Of a stretch of 64,000 bases of DNA, positions 12,192 through 21,323 are shown one piece after another; position 1 is the stretch's first letter; the number at the start of each line of letters is the position of its first letter. The notes under the pieces were generated by a model. The model saw nothing but the letters and a program-made list of their open reading frames with translations. It was not told the origin of the DNA and made no database searches. The translations under genes and the position numbers were made by a program. Source of the DNA: Rebecca billardiae RCC1528 (Eukaryota; Haptophyta); NCBI GenBank assembly GCA_965240325.2, contig OZ251239.1:1302001-1366000 (forward strand), read 5' to 3'.

Positions 12192-13902
12192 GCGGCGGCG
12201 GGAGCGGCGGCGCGGCGCAGGGCAACGAGGGCGCGGCGGGCTCGATGGCGCGGCCGCCGCCTCCGCCGGGCTCGGGCGCGGCCGCCATGGCCGTGCCCAC
12301 CGCCGCCGAGCTGCGCGCCGCGAGCGAAGGGCTCTCTGAGTCCGACACCTTCCTCCTCGAGATGAGCGCGCTGCCGCGTGTCTCACACATGTGTGTGCGC
12401 GCGCTCGGCCGCGTCGGCGCCGGCGCGCGCTCGCTCGCGCGCACACCGCGCACACCGCGCGCCGCGGCGGGGGGCTCGCCGGCGCGCGCGAGGGAAGAAG
12501 CGCGCGCGGCGACGACGCGCGGCGGGAGGGCTGCGCTCGCGGCCGCGGCGGCCATGCGTGCAGCGCCCATCGCGCGCGCGCGCACGCCACCCGCCGCTGC
12601 GTTGCTCGCCCATGCGCGCGCCCTCGTTACCTGACAGCCGTTCCCGCGGCGGCCGCGCGACGCGCCGCGCCGCGCGCAGTGCGCAGGCGCTGCTCCACCG
12701 CGCGACGCTGCCGGACGCGCTCGGCGCCGCGCTCGACGACGCCAAGCGCATGGGCCGCGCGTGCGCCGAGGCACGCGCCTCGCCCGCGCTGCGCGCGCTG
12801 CTCAGCTCGGTGCTTCTCCACGGCAACTTCCTGAACGGCGGCTCGGCGCGCGCGGGCGCGGTCGGCGTGCGCATCGACTGTCTCGACAGGGTGCGTGCCC
12901 GCAGTACCCGCAGTACCCGCAGTACCCGCATTACCCGCATGGGCCCGCATGGCCTTCGCGCCGGGGGTGGGGCGCGCGAGGTGGGGCCGCGCGCGTGCCA
13001 GAGGCTGTGCTGTGGGGCCGCGCGCGTGCCAGAGGCTGTGGGGACGCGTGCAGCCGGGCGCGGCTCTGTGCGGCCGCATGCGCCCGCGCGCTCGGGCGGC
13101 GGCCACGCTGCTGCGGCCGCGCGCGACGGGCACGCCGCGCGTGTGCAGCCGCACGCCGCGCGCCGCGCGCCCAGCCCTCCGCACTCGACAACCGCCGCTC
13201 CCGCCCCTCCTCGCGCCGCCCCGCCCGGCGCCCGCCTCCGCGCCCCCGTGCGCACGGCGCGCCGCGCCCCCCCTCCGCCTCCGCGCGCGCGTGCGCCCGC
13301 AAGCTCAGGCGGCGCAGCTCCGCTCCAACGACCGGCAGCACACGTTCCTGCGCGTGGCCGCGGCCGCGCGCGAGCCGCTGCCGCGCGTCGTGGGCTCTCT
13401 GGAGAACGAGCTGCCCAGCCTGCTGCAGCCGCCCGCGCGCGCGTCGTCGACGAGCGAGCTGCGCGCGCACGCGAGCGCGTGCCGCGCCGCGCTCGCCGCG
13501 ATCACGCAGGAGCTCGCCCTCTGCCCTGTGCGCGGCGTCGAGGAGGAGATTGCAATCTCGGCGCAGCCGGGCGCGGAGCCCGACCTCCGGCACAGCTTCA
13601 AGGCGAGCGTCGCCGAGTTTGCGGAGTCGGCCGCCGCCGAGATGGCCGAGCTGGAGAGGCGGCTCGCTGCGCTGGAGTCGGAGCAGCACGCGCTGGCAGA
13701 GTGGCTCGGGGAGGAGCCGGCGGCGGTCGATCCCGACGAGCTGCTCGGCCAGATCCGCGCCGCGCTCGAGCATCTTCGAGCGGGCGTCGCGGCGGCGCGC
13801 ACCGAGCCGCGGAATGGCTGCGGCGGCGGCGGCGGCGGCGGCGCTGGCGGCGGCTCAAGTGCCAGCAGCAAGGCTGGGCAAGCCCGGCCGCAAGGGAGGT
13901 AG
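6461..13902 (+). CDS. Formin (FH1-FH2 actin nucleator) with degenerate cyclase-like N-terminus
   Basis: Inferred exons 6461-12379, 12687-12890 and 13318-13902 give about 2235 residues; all junctions are phase 0 with GT-AG ends, and both introns break the FH2 domain cleanly. The FH1 segment is a Pro run at 11458-11585 and would bind profilin-actin. FH2 begins near 11620 with LRALHWRKL, continues through LPR|ALLHRATLPDAL, GNFLNGG and DR|LRSNDRQHTFL, and nucleates or elongates actin filaments. Two Gly/Ala-rich insertions interrupt FH2 (11795-11930, 12150-12300). A predicted coiled coil lies at 10315-10560. The N-terminal 450 residues contain two stretches resembling class III nucleotidyl cyclase folds without catalytic Asp residues (see findings). 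The 6443 start is a GTG; 6461 is the first ATG. Confidence 0.88.
12891..13317 (+). repeat. Tandem repeats inside formin intron 2
   Basis: This 427-base intron (GTGCGT...CAG) contains four to five copies of CCGCAGTACC-type units at 12899-12945 and a tandem duplication of about 31 bases (GTGGGGCCGCGCGCGTGCCA and following) at roughly 12980-13045. Confidence 0.75.
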
Positions 13903-14216
13903 GCGGGTAGGCCGGCCCGGCGCGACGACGGTCACGGACACGGTCTGCCCTACGACGACTGATGATCATCCGCGGTTCCGCGCATATCAGGCGTGACTCA
14001 CGGGCCGCACGGGCTCATCTGCTCTATATATATATATTGCGCTGACTGCTGCTCGGATGGCCGGCCATATATGACCGCGTTCCGCGGTCCTTCCGTAGAA
14101 CCAACGCAGTTAGGGGCCCGCGGTGCACCCTCCGTCGGCTGACACTCGGCTGCTCAATGTCGTATGAAGATTTATAATGGGCCGGGCCCAGTGGCAGTGG
14201 CAGTCTGCGAGACGCG
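13903..14216. other. Intergenic spacer with TA tract
   Basis: Short spacer after the formin stop. It has an AT dinucleotide tract at 14022-14037 and no supported coding sequence. Confidence 0.6.
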
Positions 14217-15560
14217 TCACGCAAGTTGGCAGTCCAGCTTGCCCGCCGCGTGCGCCGCGGCCGCGATCTCGTCGCCGTCCATGTCCTCGAACAGCTTGGC
14301 GGCGTTGGCGATGCGTCGGGACTTGGCGCGCTCGTCCGATTTGTTCATCGCACCCGCCGCCGCGGCGCCGCCCTCGTCCCGCTGCTTGCGCTTGCCGAGG
14401 CGGTTGGAGTTGCCGCGCATCGACCGCGAGCGCGCCGCGTGCGCGCATGCGCCGCCGCCCCGGTGCGCTCCGCTGCCAGCGCCTTGCGTACCTTACGGCG
14501 CCGAAAACGGATCCGGCGCTCAGCGTTGCGCAGCGCGCGTGTGTCCTGGTCGCACGCCTCGCACACGAGCAGCAGCGCCAGCGCCATCTGCGCGTCCTCG
14601 TCGACCTCGGCCGAGTGCAGCGTCACGGGCGCGCCGCCCGCGCGTGCCGCCATCTCCTCGCGCTGCAGCTGCTCTGCGATGGCGCGGTCGCTGCGCAGCT
14701 GCTCGGCCAGCGGGTCGGGCGCGGCGGAGCGCTGCTCGCGCAGGCGGAGCGCGGCGGCGGACGTACTCCTCCAGCGCGGCCTACTCGTCGTTCAGCGGCG
14801 CGCCGGGCCGGCAGCGCGCCCGTGATCGCCGACCGCGTCCGACCGAGAGCCGCGCGCGGCCATGTGTGCGCGCAGCTCCGCCGTCTCCTCCTACGAGAGC
14901 ATGCCTGCGCGGCGGCGGCGGCGGCGCGGCCGGGGTAGCGCATGCGCGAGGTGCGTCAACAGTCAGCGCCGTACGGCTGGTCGGCGCGCCACGTGCCCGT
15001 CGCGCGCGCACGCGCGCGCGCGCGCCGCGCACAGACTCCGACAGGGTCCACGCGCCACAGCGTCTTGGTGCGCGAGTCCCTCGCGCCCGGAAGCGACGCC
15101 TGCGTGGTCTGCGCGTCGGGCAGGTCGAGAAGATGCGCCTCACCATGATCAGGCTCAGCGCCTCGATCACCACCTGCTTCGCCGTGTCGATCATCTTGGC
15201 ACGCCTTGCTCGCACACGGTCGCGTGTCTCATGCCCTGACCACCTTGGTTAGCACGTGGCAGCGGCGGTCCTGGATGCGCTGATGCACCTGGCCCGAGAG
15301 CAGCGGGTTGTTGCAGCTCGGGCAGAACGCCCGCACCGCCATCTGCGGCGCCAGCACCTGCTCCTTCGCGTCGCGCAGTGTCGCAGTCGTCACGCGGCCT
15401 GCGGTCCGCGCGTGCACGCGGTCGCGGTAGAGTTTCGCCCGGTGTTGTTTCAGAACGGCCCGATGTCGTGCGTCCCCAAGCGCATCAACGCGTTCCGCAT
15501 GCCGAGCCGGTTCGCGTGCGCGTCCAGGAATCAGGATTTCTGATCTGTCTTGCGCGACAA
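14217..15560 (-). pseudogene. Decayed zinc-ribbon-containing gene, fragments in several frames
   Basis: Reading the minus strand from 15560 downward, protein-like stretches appear in order but in different frames. About 15410-15229 has AVRAFCPSCNNPLLSGQVH, one half of a zinc ribbon. About 15215-15120 has a helical segment with KQVVIEALSLIMVRRIF. About 14790-14480 is an acidic helical stretch (LEEYVRRR, LAEQLRSDRAIAEQLQ) preceded by an in-frame TAG. At 14420-14217 a Lys/Arg then Asp/Ala-rich end carries a proper stop. Each piece has coding composition, but stops and frameshifts separate them. I do not recognise the family. Undetected introns could explain part of the breaks, so a live gene is not excluded. 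Confidence 0.45.
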
Positions 15561-16686
15561 GTGCGCGCGCGCCCGCGCCCCCGCGTTTGACTGCGGTCGA
15601 GGCGGTGACCCACTGGTCATCGCGGGGAACGATCGCCGACCGCCCAGTCCGGAGTGGATCACTGTTGTCCGGTGCTGGTGCTGGGCGGAGTCCGGCCCCG
15701 GGCATTACCATGCAATGGCGCAGATTCGTTTACTGACAATGTGACGGCCTTCGATCTTTCTTATGACTCACGTCCGGGCGCGCCTATTTCGTCAATCGCT
15801 TCTTGCGGATAGACAGCAATGTACGGCGGTGTACCCCTCGAAAATTAGCGAAAATTCACCCTCCAAAGCCCTCAAAATCGTCCCCCGTCCCCTTTTCTTT
15901 GATCAAAAGATCTTTTTGACAACGTAGTGAGGGCCCCCGGCGGGGCTCCACGCTACGCGCTCCGCCCTGCACCGCGGGCCATAACTTATATACAGGTCTG
16001 ATCATCCGTCTTACATGACGACGATATATTAATCGGCACTCAGGCATCCGAGGGCGAGGACCGGTCCGCGGGCGGTCCGCCTCACGGGCTCCCGCTCACG
16101 GCGCGCGAATGGCTAACCCGTAACCGACTAGCCACTAGGCCGACTTGCTTAGTGTATATAATACTAATAGTGACTTGGACCCGCGTAGTCGCGGCGCCGC
16201 CGCGGCGCCGCGCTCGTCACAGACACTTCAGGCCACGGCAGTAAGAGCGTATAGTAATAGTGTCGGACGAGCAGCTAAGACCAGTTAGAGTTAGAGACGT
16301 CAGACCGGATGACAACTCGCGGACGCGATGTGATCGAGGCGCCGCCATATCATCATATCAGCATATATATACCGCGCCAGCAGATACCGCCGTAGTAGTA
16401 CTATCGTCCGCATTCATTCGGATATCCGCCGACCGCCGTGGTGACTGGTGTGACGACTGCGTCTGCTGACCGCGTGCAGAGTGTGAGCCCGGCCCGCGGG
16501 CACCGCGCGGCGCGGTCCGCGCGTCGAACTGCGAGCACGACCATACTGCAGGTCGGGCGGTTGGAAGCGCAGCAGTCGGCCCATCCGGGCCACCCGTAGG
16601 CAGCTGCGCGGGTCCACGTGCCCGCGGCCCCAGGCGCACAGCCTGGGGCCGCAGCTGCGCCGCACGGGCTGTCTGTCGCCCGCAGC
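15561..16686. other. Intergenic region of lower GC, no supported gene
   Basis: Lower-GC sequence with short AT tracts (near 16150-16180 and 16340-16370). No frame has recognisable protein features. Confidence 0.55.
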
Positions 16687-17157
16687 TCACTTCTTCTTCT
16701 TCCCGGCAGACTTGGGAGTGCGCTTGCGCGCGATCGCATCGAAGAGCAGGACGGAGCCGTGGATGAGCAGCAACACCTTGTACGGGCCGACGCTCGTGCC
16801 GAGGTCGGCGAAGAGCGCGGCGTGCTTCTGAAAGCAGGCGGCGAGCAGCAGGTCGGTGAAGCCGAACACAAACATGAGGTTCCGCCGGAGGAAGGTGCCC
16901 TCGGGGTTCGTGAGCATGGTGACGGCCTTGGCGGTCGCGAGCGTGACGATGAAGACGCCGAGGCAGTTGCTGAAGAAGAGCATCTTTCGTCCCTCGAGCG
17001 ACGCCTTGTTCACGTCCTTGTACAGGCCCTCCATCATCTTGGCGTCGCCCGGGAACGGGAGTGCGACGCCCGGCGCGAAGATGTCGCGGCAGCCCGGGAT
17101 GAGGAAGAGGGCGCTCGTCACAGCGGTCACTAGCCGCACGTACGCTGGAGCCGTCAT
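16687..17157 (-). CDS. Four-TM membrane protein with C-terminal KKKK (ER-retrieval type)
   Basis: The ATG at 17157 gives 156 residues; the open frame extends 41 codons upstream but that part is unlike a membrane protein. Four hydrophobic segments are visible: YVRLVTAVTSALFLIPG, MLFFSNCLGVFIVTLA, LMFVFGFTDLLLAACF and YKVLLLIHGSVLLFDA. The protein ends in AGKKKK, which satisfies the KKxx dilysine rule for COPI-mediated retrieval to the endoplasmic reticulum, so an ER location is inferred. I do not recognise the family. The gene starts 170 bases from the divergent gene at 17328, so a shared promoter region is likely. Confidence 0.7.
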   Translation of the reverse strand: MTAPAYVRLVTAVTSALFLIPGCRDIFAPGVALPFPGDAKMMEGLYKDVNKASLEGRKMLFFSNCLGVFIVTLATAKAVTMLTNPEGTFLRRNLMFVFGFTDLLLAACFQKHAALFADLGTSVGPYKVLLLIHGSVLLFDAIARKRTPKSAGKKKK

Positions 17158-17327
17158 GGCGCGCGGGCTCGTCTGGGACGGTCGCCGATTGACCTGCGAG
17201 GTGGCTGGCTGGCTCGAACAGCTGGATGGCGGCTCGGCGAAGTCGGCCGAGTTTGCTTCCGGACGGAACATTACCCGCACTTATTGCAGCCGCACTAATA
17301 CTGAAGGGCCCCACCGACCCGGCGGCG

Positions 17328-17828
17328 ATGGCGGCGGCGGTGGGGGTGAGGCCAAGCAGGAGACACTGGCTGGCGTGTGCGGCCACGGGTGCGCTCGCGC
17401 TGCTCGCAGGCAGCGCCGTGGTTGCTCTCCTCGTGCACTCCTCGCTGTCCCTCGGCCGCGAGCTCGACGAGAAGTATTGGAACCCGAGCTACCAGACCAC
17501 CTCCAACTTCTATTGGTTCTTGAACCTGCCGCAGCCGCAGTACGCCCGGTCGGGCGGCGGCTGCGGGCTGTGCATGCGACAGCGATGCTCGCACAGCTCG
17601 CGCTGCGCGCGCACGTGGGGCCTCACCAACGCGCGCGACGACGCGTACGAGCACGACGCGTGCATGTGCGCGTGCTGCGGCATCCAATGCCTGATCTCGG
17701 CGAACGCGCTGTCGCCAGAGGTGGGCTTCTCGCCGTCCACGTACCCGGGGAGCGGGACCAACGGGTGCAACGTCAGTCGAACCCATGAGCACGCGCAGGG
17801 CTCCGTGCTCGACACCTCGTACATGTAG
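17328..17828 (+). CDS. Cys-rich single-pass (type II) membrane protein, unknown function
   Basis: From the ATG at 17328 the frame encodes 166 residues; the open frame reaches 17226 but the earlier part overlaps the promoter of the divergent gene. A single hydrophobic segment (WLACAATGALALLAGSAVVALLV) near the N-terminus, preceded by Arg residues, suggests a signal anchor with a lumenal or extracellular C-terminus. That part contains ten or more Cys in clusters (CGLCMRQRC, CMCACCGIQC), an NVS glycosylation sequon, and aromatic-rich WNPSYQTTSNFYWFL. The Cys clusters suggest disulfides or metal binding. No family is recognised. Confidence 0.6.
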   Translation: MAAAVGVRPSRRHWLACAATGALALLAGSAVVALLVHSSLSLGRELDEKYWNPSYQTTSNFYWFLNLPQPQYARSGGGCGLCMRQRCSHSSRCARTWGLTNARDDAYEHDACMCACCGIQCLISANALSPEVGFSPSTYPGSGTNGCNVSRTHEHAQGSVLDTSYM

Positions 17829-18281
17829 TCGCCGTCGTACGACGAATCCTCGTCATCTACTGTTAGCGGCGTTATCGTCGTCGTCAGTCCACTACGGTTC
17901 CGCATCGCCCCGATGGCCTAGCCCGCCCAGTGCCGCGAAGGCCTAGCAGCCTGGGACGTTTTCGCTCGAGTGCACTCTGACAGGAAGAGGCGAGGAGCTC
18001 CCACGGTGCTGCTGGCGCACGACATGCCGCGCCAGCGGGCGCGGGGCCGCGACACGAATCTGAATGCAGAATGATGCTGGGCTAATGCCGCAGCCGCCGC
18101 GCGTGCGCGGCGGATAATCCGGGACACAGTAACTATAACTGCTCATCACGGCTCACATTCGGTAGTCGGACACGGCACGGACCGCGCGCGGACGACCGGG
18201 CCGTAGGCCGCCGTCGTGCAAGGCACCGCCGGCGGACTTCGCGGCCGGAACGCCATCGGGACCGAGCCGTCCCACTACGCT
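17829..18281. other. Intergenic region between convergent genes
   Basis: Nothing beyond the 3' flanks of the Cys-rich gene (+) and the MFS gene (-) can be supported here. Confidence 0.55.
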
Positions 18282-19902
18282 CACGCCACCGCCGCATCGC
18301 CCGCGCGCACCGCGCCCCGATTCTTCACATCAGCAGGTCCACTCCGCATTCGCCGTCCCCCGCGCGCTCGGCGCGCGGCGCGGTGAGCGCAAACGCCGCG
18401 CAGCAGGCGGCCACGAGCGCGTAGCTGCCCAGCGCCGCCCGCATCGACAGCCGGCCGAGCAGCTGCGCGACGAGCGGCGTGACCATCGCGCCGACTCGCG
18501 AGATCGAGATGGCCCAGCCCATTCCCAGGGCGCGTATGGCCGTGGGGTAGAGCGAGGCGGTGAGCACGAAGATGACGATGAAAAGCGCGCAGGACAGCAC
18601 GCGCATCGCGAAGAGCAGCGCGGACACCGCGCCCGCCGACGTGCACGGCACCAGCGCGGCGAGGGTGAGCGCCAGGGAGAGCGCCACCCCCGCGCTGAGC
18701 GGCCCGCGGGCGACGGCGTCGATCAGCGCGAACGCGAGCAGCTCGCCCGGCAGCTCGCCAGCCGTCGCGATCAGGTTGCGCGTGTAGTCCTGCGGCGTGA
18801 GCGCGCCGCACCGCGCAAGCGCGCCGCCCTGCTCCGCAGCCGCCGCCGCCTCCGCTGCGTGGTACCCACACGGGTCCGCGGCCAGCAACTCCGTCGTGAC
18901 GATCACCGCGCCGTAGTAGCTGAAGCCGCCGCAGAACATGACTGCCCACGCGGCGAGGGTGGTGCGGCGCAGCGCCGGCGTGTCGAAGAGCGCGCGCATG
19001 TCGCCGGCGCGCCGCTTCCCGCGCGAGGCCGAGAGCAGCGGCGCCGGCGCCTCGAGCGCCCCCTCCGGCAGTCTCCTGCCCGAGGCGCGCAGCATGCGCC
19101 CCAGAGAGTCCTCTGCGGCTCGCGAGTTGTTCGCGGCGAGCTGGTAGCGAGGGGACTCGGGGACGAAGGCCAGGAGCGCGAGCACGCCCAGCGCCGGGGC
19201 GGAGGCGCACACGACCAGCCAGCGCCAGCCCAGGCTCGTCATCACCGTGCCGGCAAGCGCGGCGAGCGCGACCGCGCCCAGGGACCAGCCCACGTTCAAG
19301 CAGATGGTGAAGCGGCCGCGCAGCCGCGCCGGCGCGATCTCGACGAGCAGCGTGACGGAGACCGTGCCGCCTACGATGGAGGCGCCGGCGACCGCGCGCA
19401 TGGCGAGCAGCACGCCGAACGACGGCGCGAGGGCGCACGCGATCGAGCTGATGAGCGCCGTGATCGTCGAGAGCGTGAGCGAGCGCACGCGCCCGTACCG
19501 GTCTGCGACCCAGCCCCAGAGCACGGAGCCGCACATCATGCCGAGGAAGACGGCGGAGGAGAGCGAGGCGACCTGCGCATCCGACAGACCCCAGTCGCAG
19601 CGCAGCGCCGGCCCGATGAAGGCGAGCAGGAGGACCTCCATGCCGTCCAGCGTCCACGTGAGGGTGCATGCGAGCAGCGTGAAGAGGCGCGGGCGGTTGG
19701 ACAGCGGCACGAGCTCGAGGGCCTGGTCGATCGTGTACGTCGCCCTCTTGCCGCGCCCCGGTGATGCCGCTCCTTCATCCGCCATGCGCCGAGTCGATCG
19801 ACATCACCGTCAGGCGTCAGGGGCACCGGATCGAGCCATCCGGCCGCCGGGACCACGGCCCCGGAATCAGGACGGACAGAGGACGGTTACTTTTGTCGTT
19901 GC
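18282..19902 (-). repeat. Inverted segmental duplication, copy 1 (MFS gene plus flanks)
   Basis: Similarity to 27518-29165 in the opposite orientation covers the whole MFS gene plus about 115 bases 5' (to the CAACGACAAAAGTAACCG stretch) and about 40 bases 3' of it. Flanks beyond these points are unrelated by eye. Borders are estimated to within some tens of bases. Confidence 0.85.
18325..19785 (-). CDS. MFS transporter, SV2/SVOP-organic cation transporter-like (intact copy)
   Basis: An uninterrupted 486-residue protein of normal length for the major facilitator superfamily, with about 12 hydrophobic segments. Family signs are the loop 2-3 motif GWVADRYGRVRSL, the acidic residue in TM1 (WTLDGMEVLLLAF), LVEIAPARLRGR after TM4, PESPRYQL after TM6, and LYPTAIRALGMG in the second half. 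These point to the sugar/organic-ion branch that includes SVOP and OCT proteins, so plasma or internal membrane uptake of a small organic solute is likely; the substrate cannot be told. An almost identical inverted copy lies at 27604-29125. Compared with it, this copy lacks a 20-residue acidic stretch after MADE. Confidence 0.9.
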   Translation of the reverse strand: MADEGAASPGRGKRATYTIDQALELVPLSNRPRLFTLLACTLTWTLDGMEVLLLAFIGPALRCDWGLSDAQVASLSSAVFLGMMCGSVLWGWVADRYGRVRSLTLSTITALISSIACALAPSFGVLLAMRAVAGASIVGGTVSVTLLVEIAPARLRGRFTICLNVGWSLGAVALAALAGTVMTSLGWRWLVVCASAPALGVLALLAFVPESPRYQLAANNSRAAEDSLGRMLRASGRRLPEGALEAPAPLLSASRGKRRAGDMRALFDTPALRRTTLAAWAVMFCGGFSYYGAVIVTTELLAADPCGYHAAEAAAAAEQGGALARCGALTPQDYTRNLIATAGELPGELLAFALIDAVARGPLSAGVALSLALTLAALVPCTSAGAVSALLFAMRVLSCALFIVIFVLTASLYPTAIRALGMGWAISISRVGAMVTPLVAQLLGRLSMRAALGSYALVAACCAAFALTAPRAERAGDGECGVDLLM

Positions 19903-20188
19903 AAGAATGCATTATGCAAGTGGCTCGCCTACTAGTCTACACTCCGCGACACTCCTTACGTTGAGGCCTACCGATATAGCGTAACCCGTAAGCCTCGGCG
20001 GGTTTGCCCAAGCACACTACTATATGTACACTACACTGTCGTCGCTCCTCGATCACGCCTTGCGCGCGCCTTGGGTTGCTTCCCGGTCTGAGCGCTTCAC
20101 GTCGCACGGGTGGCGTAAGCTGTGTGTGTGATGCAAGCAGACGTCTTCCAAGCCTGGCTTGTAGGCCCCTGATCCGGGGAAGAGCATA

Positions 20189-20697
20189 CAGGCAATCGCG
20201 GGCAATAAGAAGTCAGAGATCTCACGGCTAGCCTCGGTTTCTTAGCCGTTCGGTAGCCCGAGCGCCTACGGAGTCTCAGTTTCTTAGCTCGGTCCGCCCG
20301 CCGCGCAGGCGCGGGGGCCGGGGCGCAGGGGGGCAGAGCCCCCCGCTGAGTCTTTAGGCCCGGCTGGCGAGGCCGACGAAAACTTTGGGCCTTTTTGGAG
20401 CAAATCTGGCATGATGTTGCATGGATCTGCGGTGCACTGGCCAGGAGTCAGTCATCAGGAGAAGTCGGGACTTGGCCTGTACTCGTAGTCGGGCCGCGCG
20501 CCGCGTCCCCGACGGGCCGACTGCGCCTCGCCCCTCGGCGGACCACTCGTCAGCCGGGATGACGTAGTCCCGGTTTCTTAGTGTGACTATGCGTATAGCG
20601 AACCAGCCAATCGCTAGCCTCAGTTTCTAGGCCAGATCCGCAGATAGCAAGCCCCAGTTTCTTAATGTGATAGCTCCTTATTGCCCGCGATTGCCTG
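20189..20697 (+). mobile_element. Small non-autonomous DNA transposon (MITE-like), left arm of a foldback pair
   Basis: A 509-base unit bounded by 21-base perfect terminal inverted repeats starting CAGGCAATCGCGGGC. No transposase frame is present. It is flanked on the left by TA and repeats nearly base for base, in reverse, at 20813-21323. Five copies of a YCRGTTTCTTAG-like motif occur inside (near 20235, 20275, 20568, 20618 and 20652). Confidence 0.85.
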
Positions 20698-20812
20698 CAC
20701 TTCTATCGCCTAGTCAGCCACTAGTGCACTACCGGTTGACAGTAAGTAGTAACCTTCTCCCGGGCGTTCCGGACGCCTGACTCCATTCCGACTACATGCG
20801 ACCACAGCCATA
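20698..20812. other. 115-base loop between the two transposon arms
   Basis: Unique sequence separating the inverted copies; no coding capacity or known motif is seen. Confidence 0.8.
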
Positions 20813-21323
20813 CAGGCAATCGCGGGCAATAAGGAGCTGTCACGTTAAGAAACTGGGGCTTGCTATCTGCGGATCTGGCCTAGAAACTGAGGCTAGCGAT
20901 TGGCTGGTTCGCTATACGCATAGTCACACTAAGAAACCGGGACTACGTCGTCCCGGCTGACGAGTGGTCCGCCGAGGGGCGAGGCCGAGGCGCAGCCGGC
21001 CAGTCGGGGACGCGGCGCGCGGCCCGACTACGAGTACAGGCCAAGTCCCGACTTCTCCTGATGACTGACTCCTGGCCAGTGCACCGCAGCATCCATGCAA
21101 CATCATGCCAGATTTGCTCCAAAAAGGCCCAAAATTTTCGTCGGCCTCGCCGGCCGGGCCTAAAGACTCAGCGGGGGGCTCTGCCCCCCTGCGCCCCCCG
21201 CGCCTGCGCGGCGGGCGGACCTAGCTAAGAAACTGAGACTCCGTAGGCGCTCGGGCTACCGAACGGCTAAGAAACCGAGGCTAGCCGTGAGATCTCTGAC
21301 TTCTTATTGCCCGCGATTGCCTG
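20813..21323 (-). mobile_element. Small non-autonomous DNA transposon (MITE-like), right arm of a foldback pair
   Basis: Near-perfect inverted copy of 20189-20697 with the same 21-base terminal repeats. It is flanked by TA on both sides (20811-20812 and 21324-21325), the target duplication of Tc1/mariner-type elements. The whole 1135-base palindrome is also flanked by TA on both outer ends, so it may move as one foldback unit. Confidence 0.85.

Noticed and set aside
9343-12774. 1143-residue minus-strand frame opposite the formin gene
   Set aside because: Ala/Pro/Ser-only composition and antisense to FH1/FH2 motifs; no domain of its own.
16085-16145. Minus-strand TGGCTAGTCGG resembling a tRNA A box
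   Set aside because: No matching B box at the right distance and no cloverleaf.
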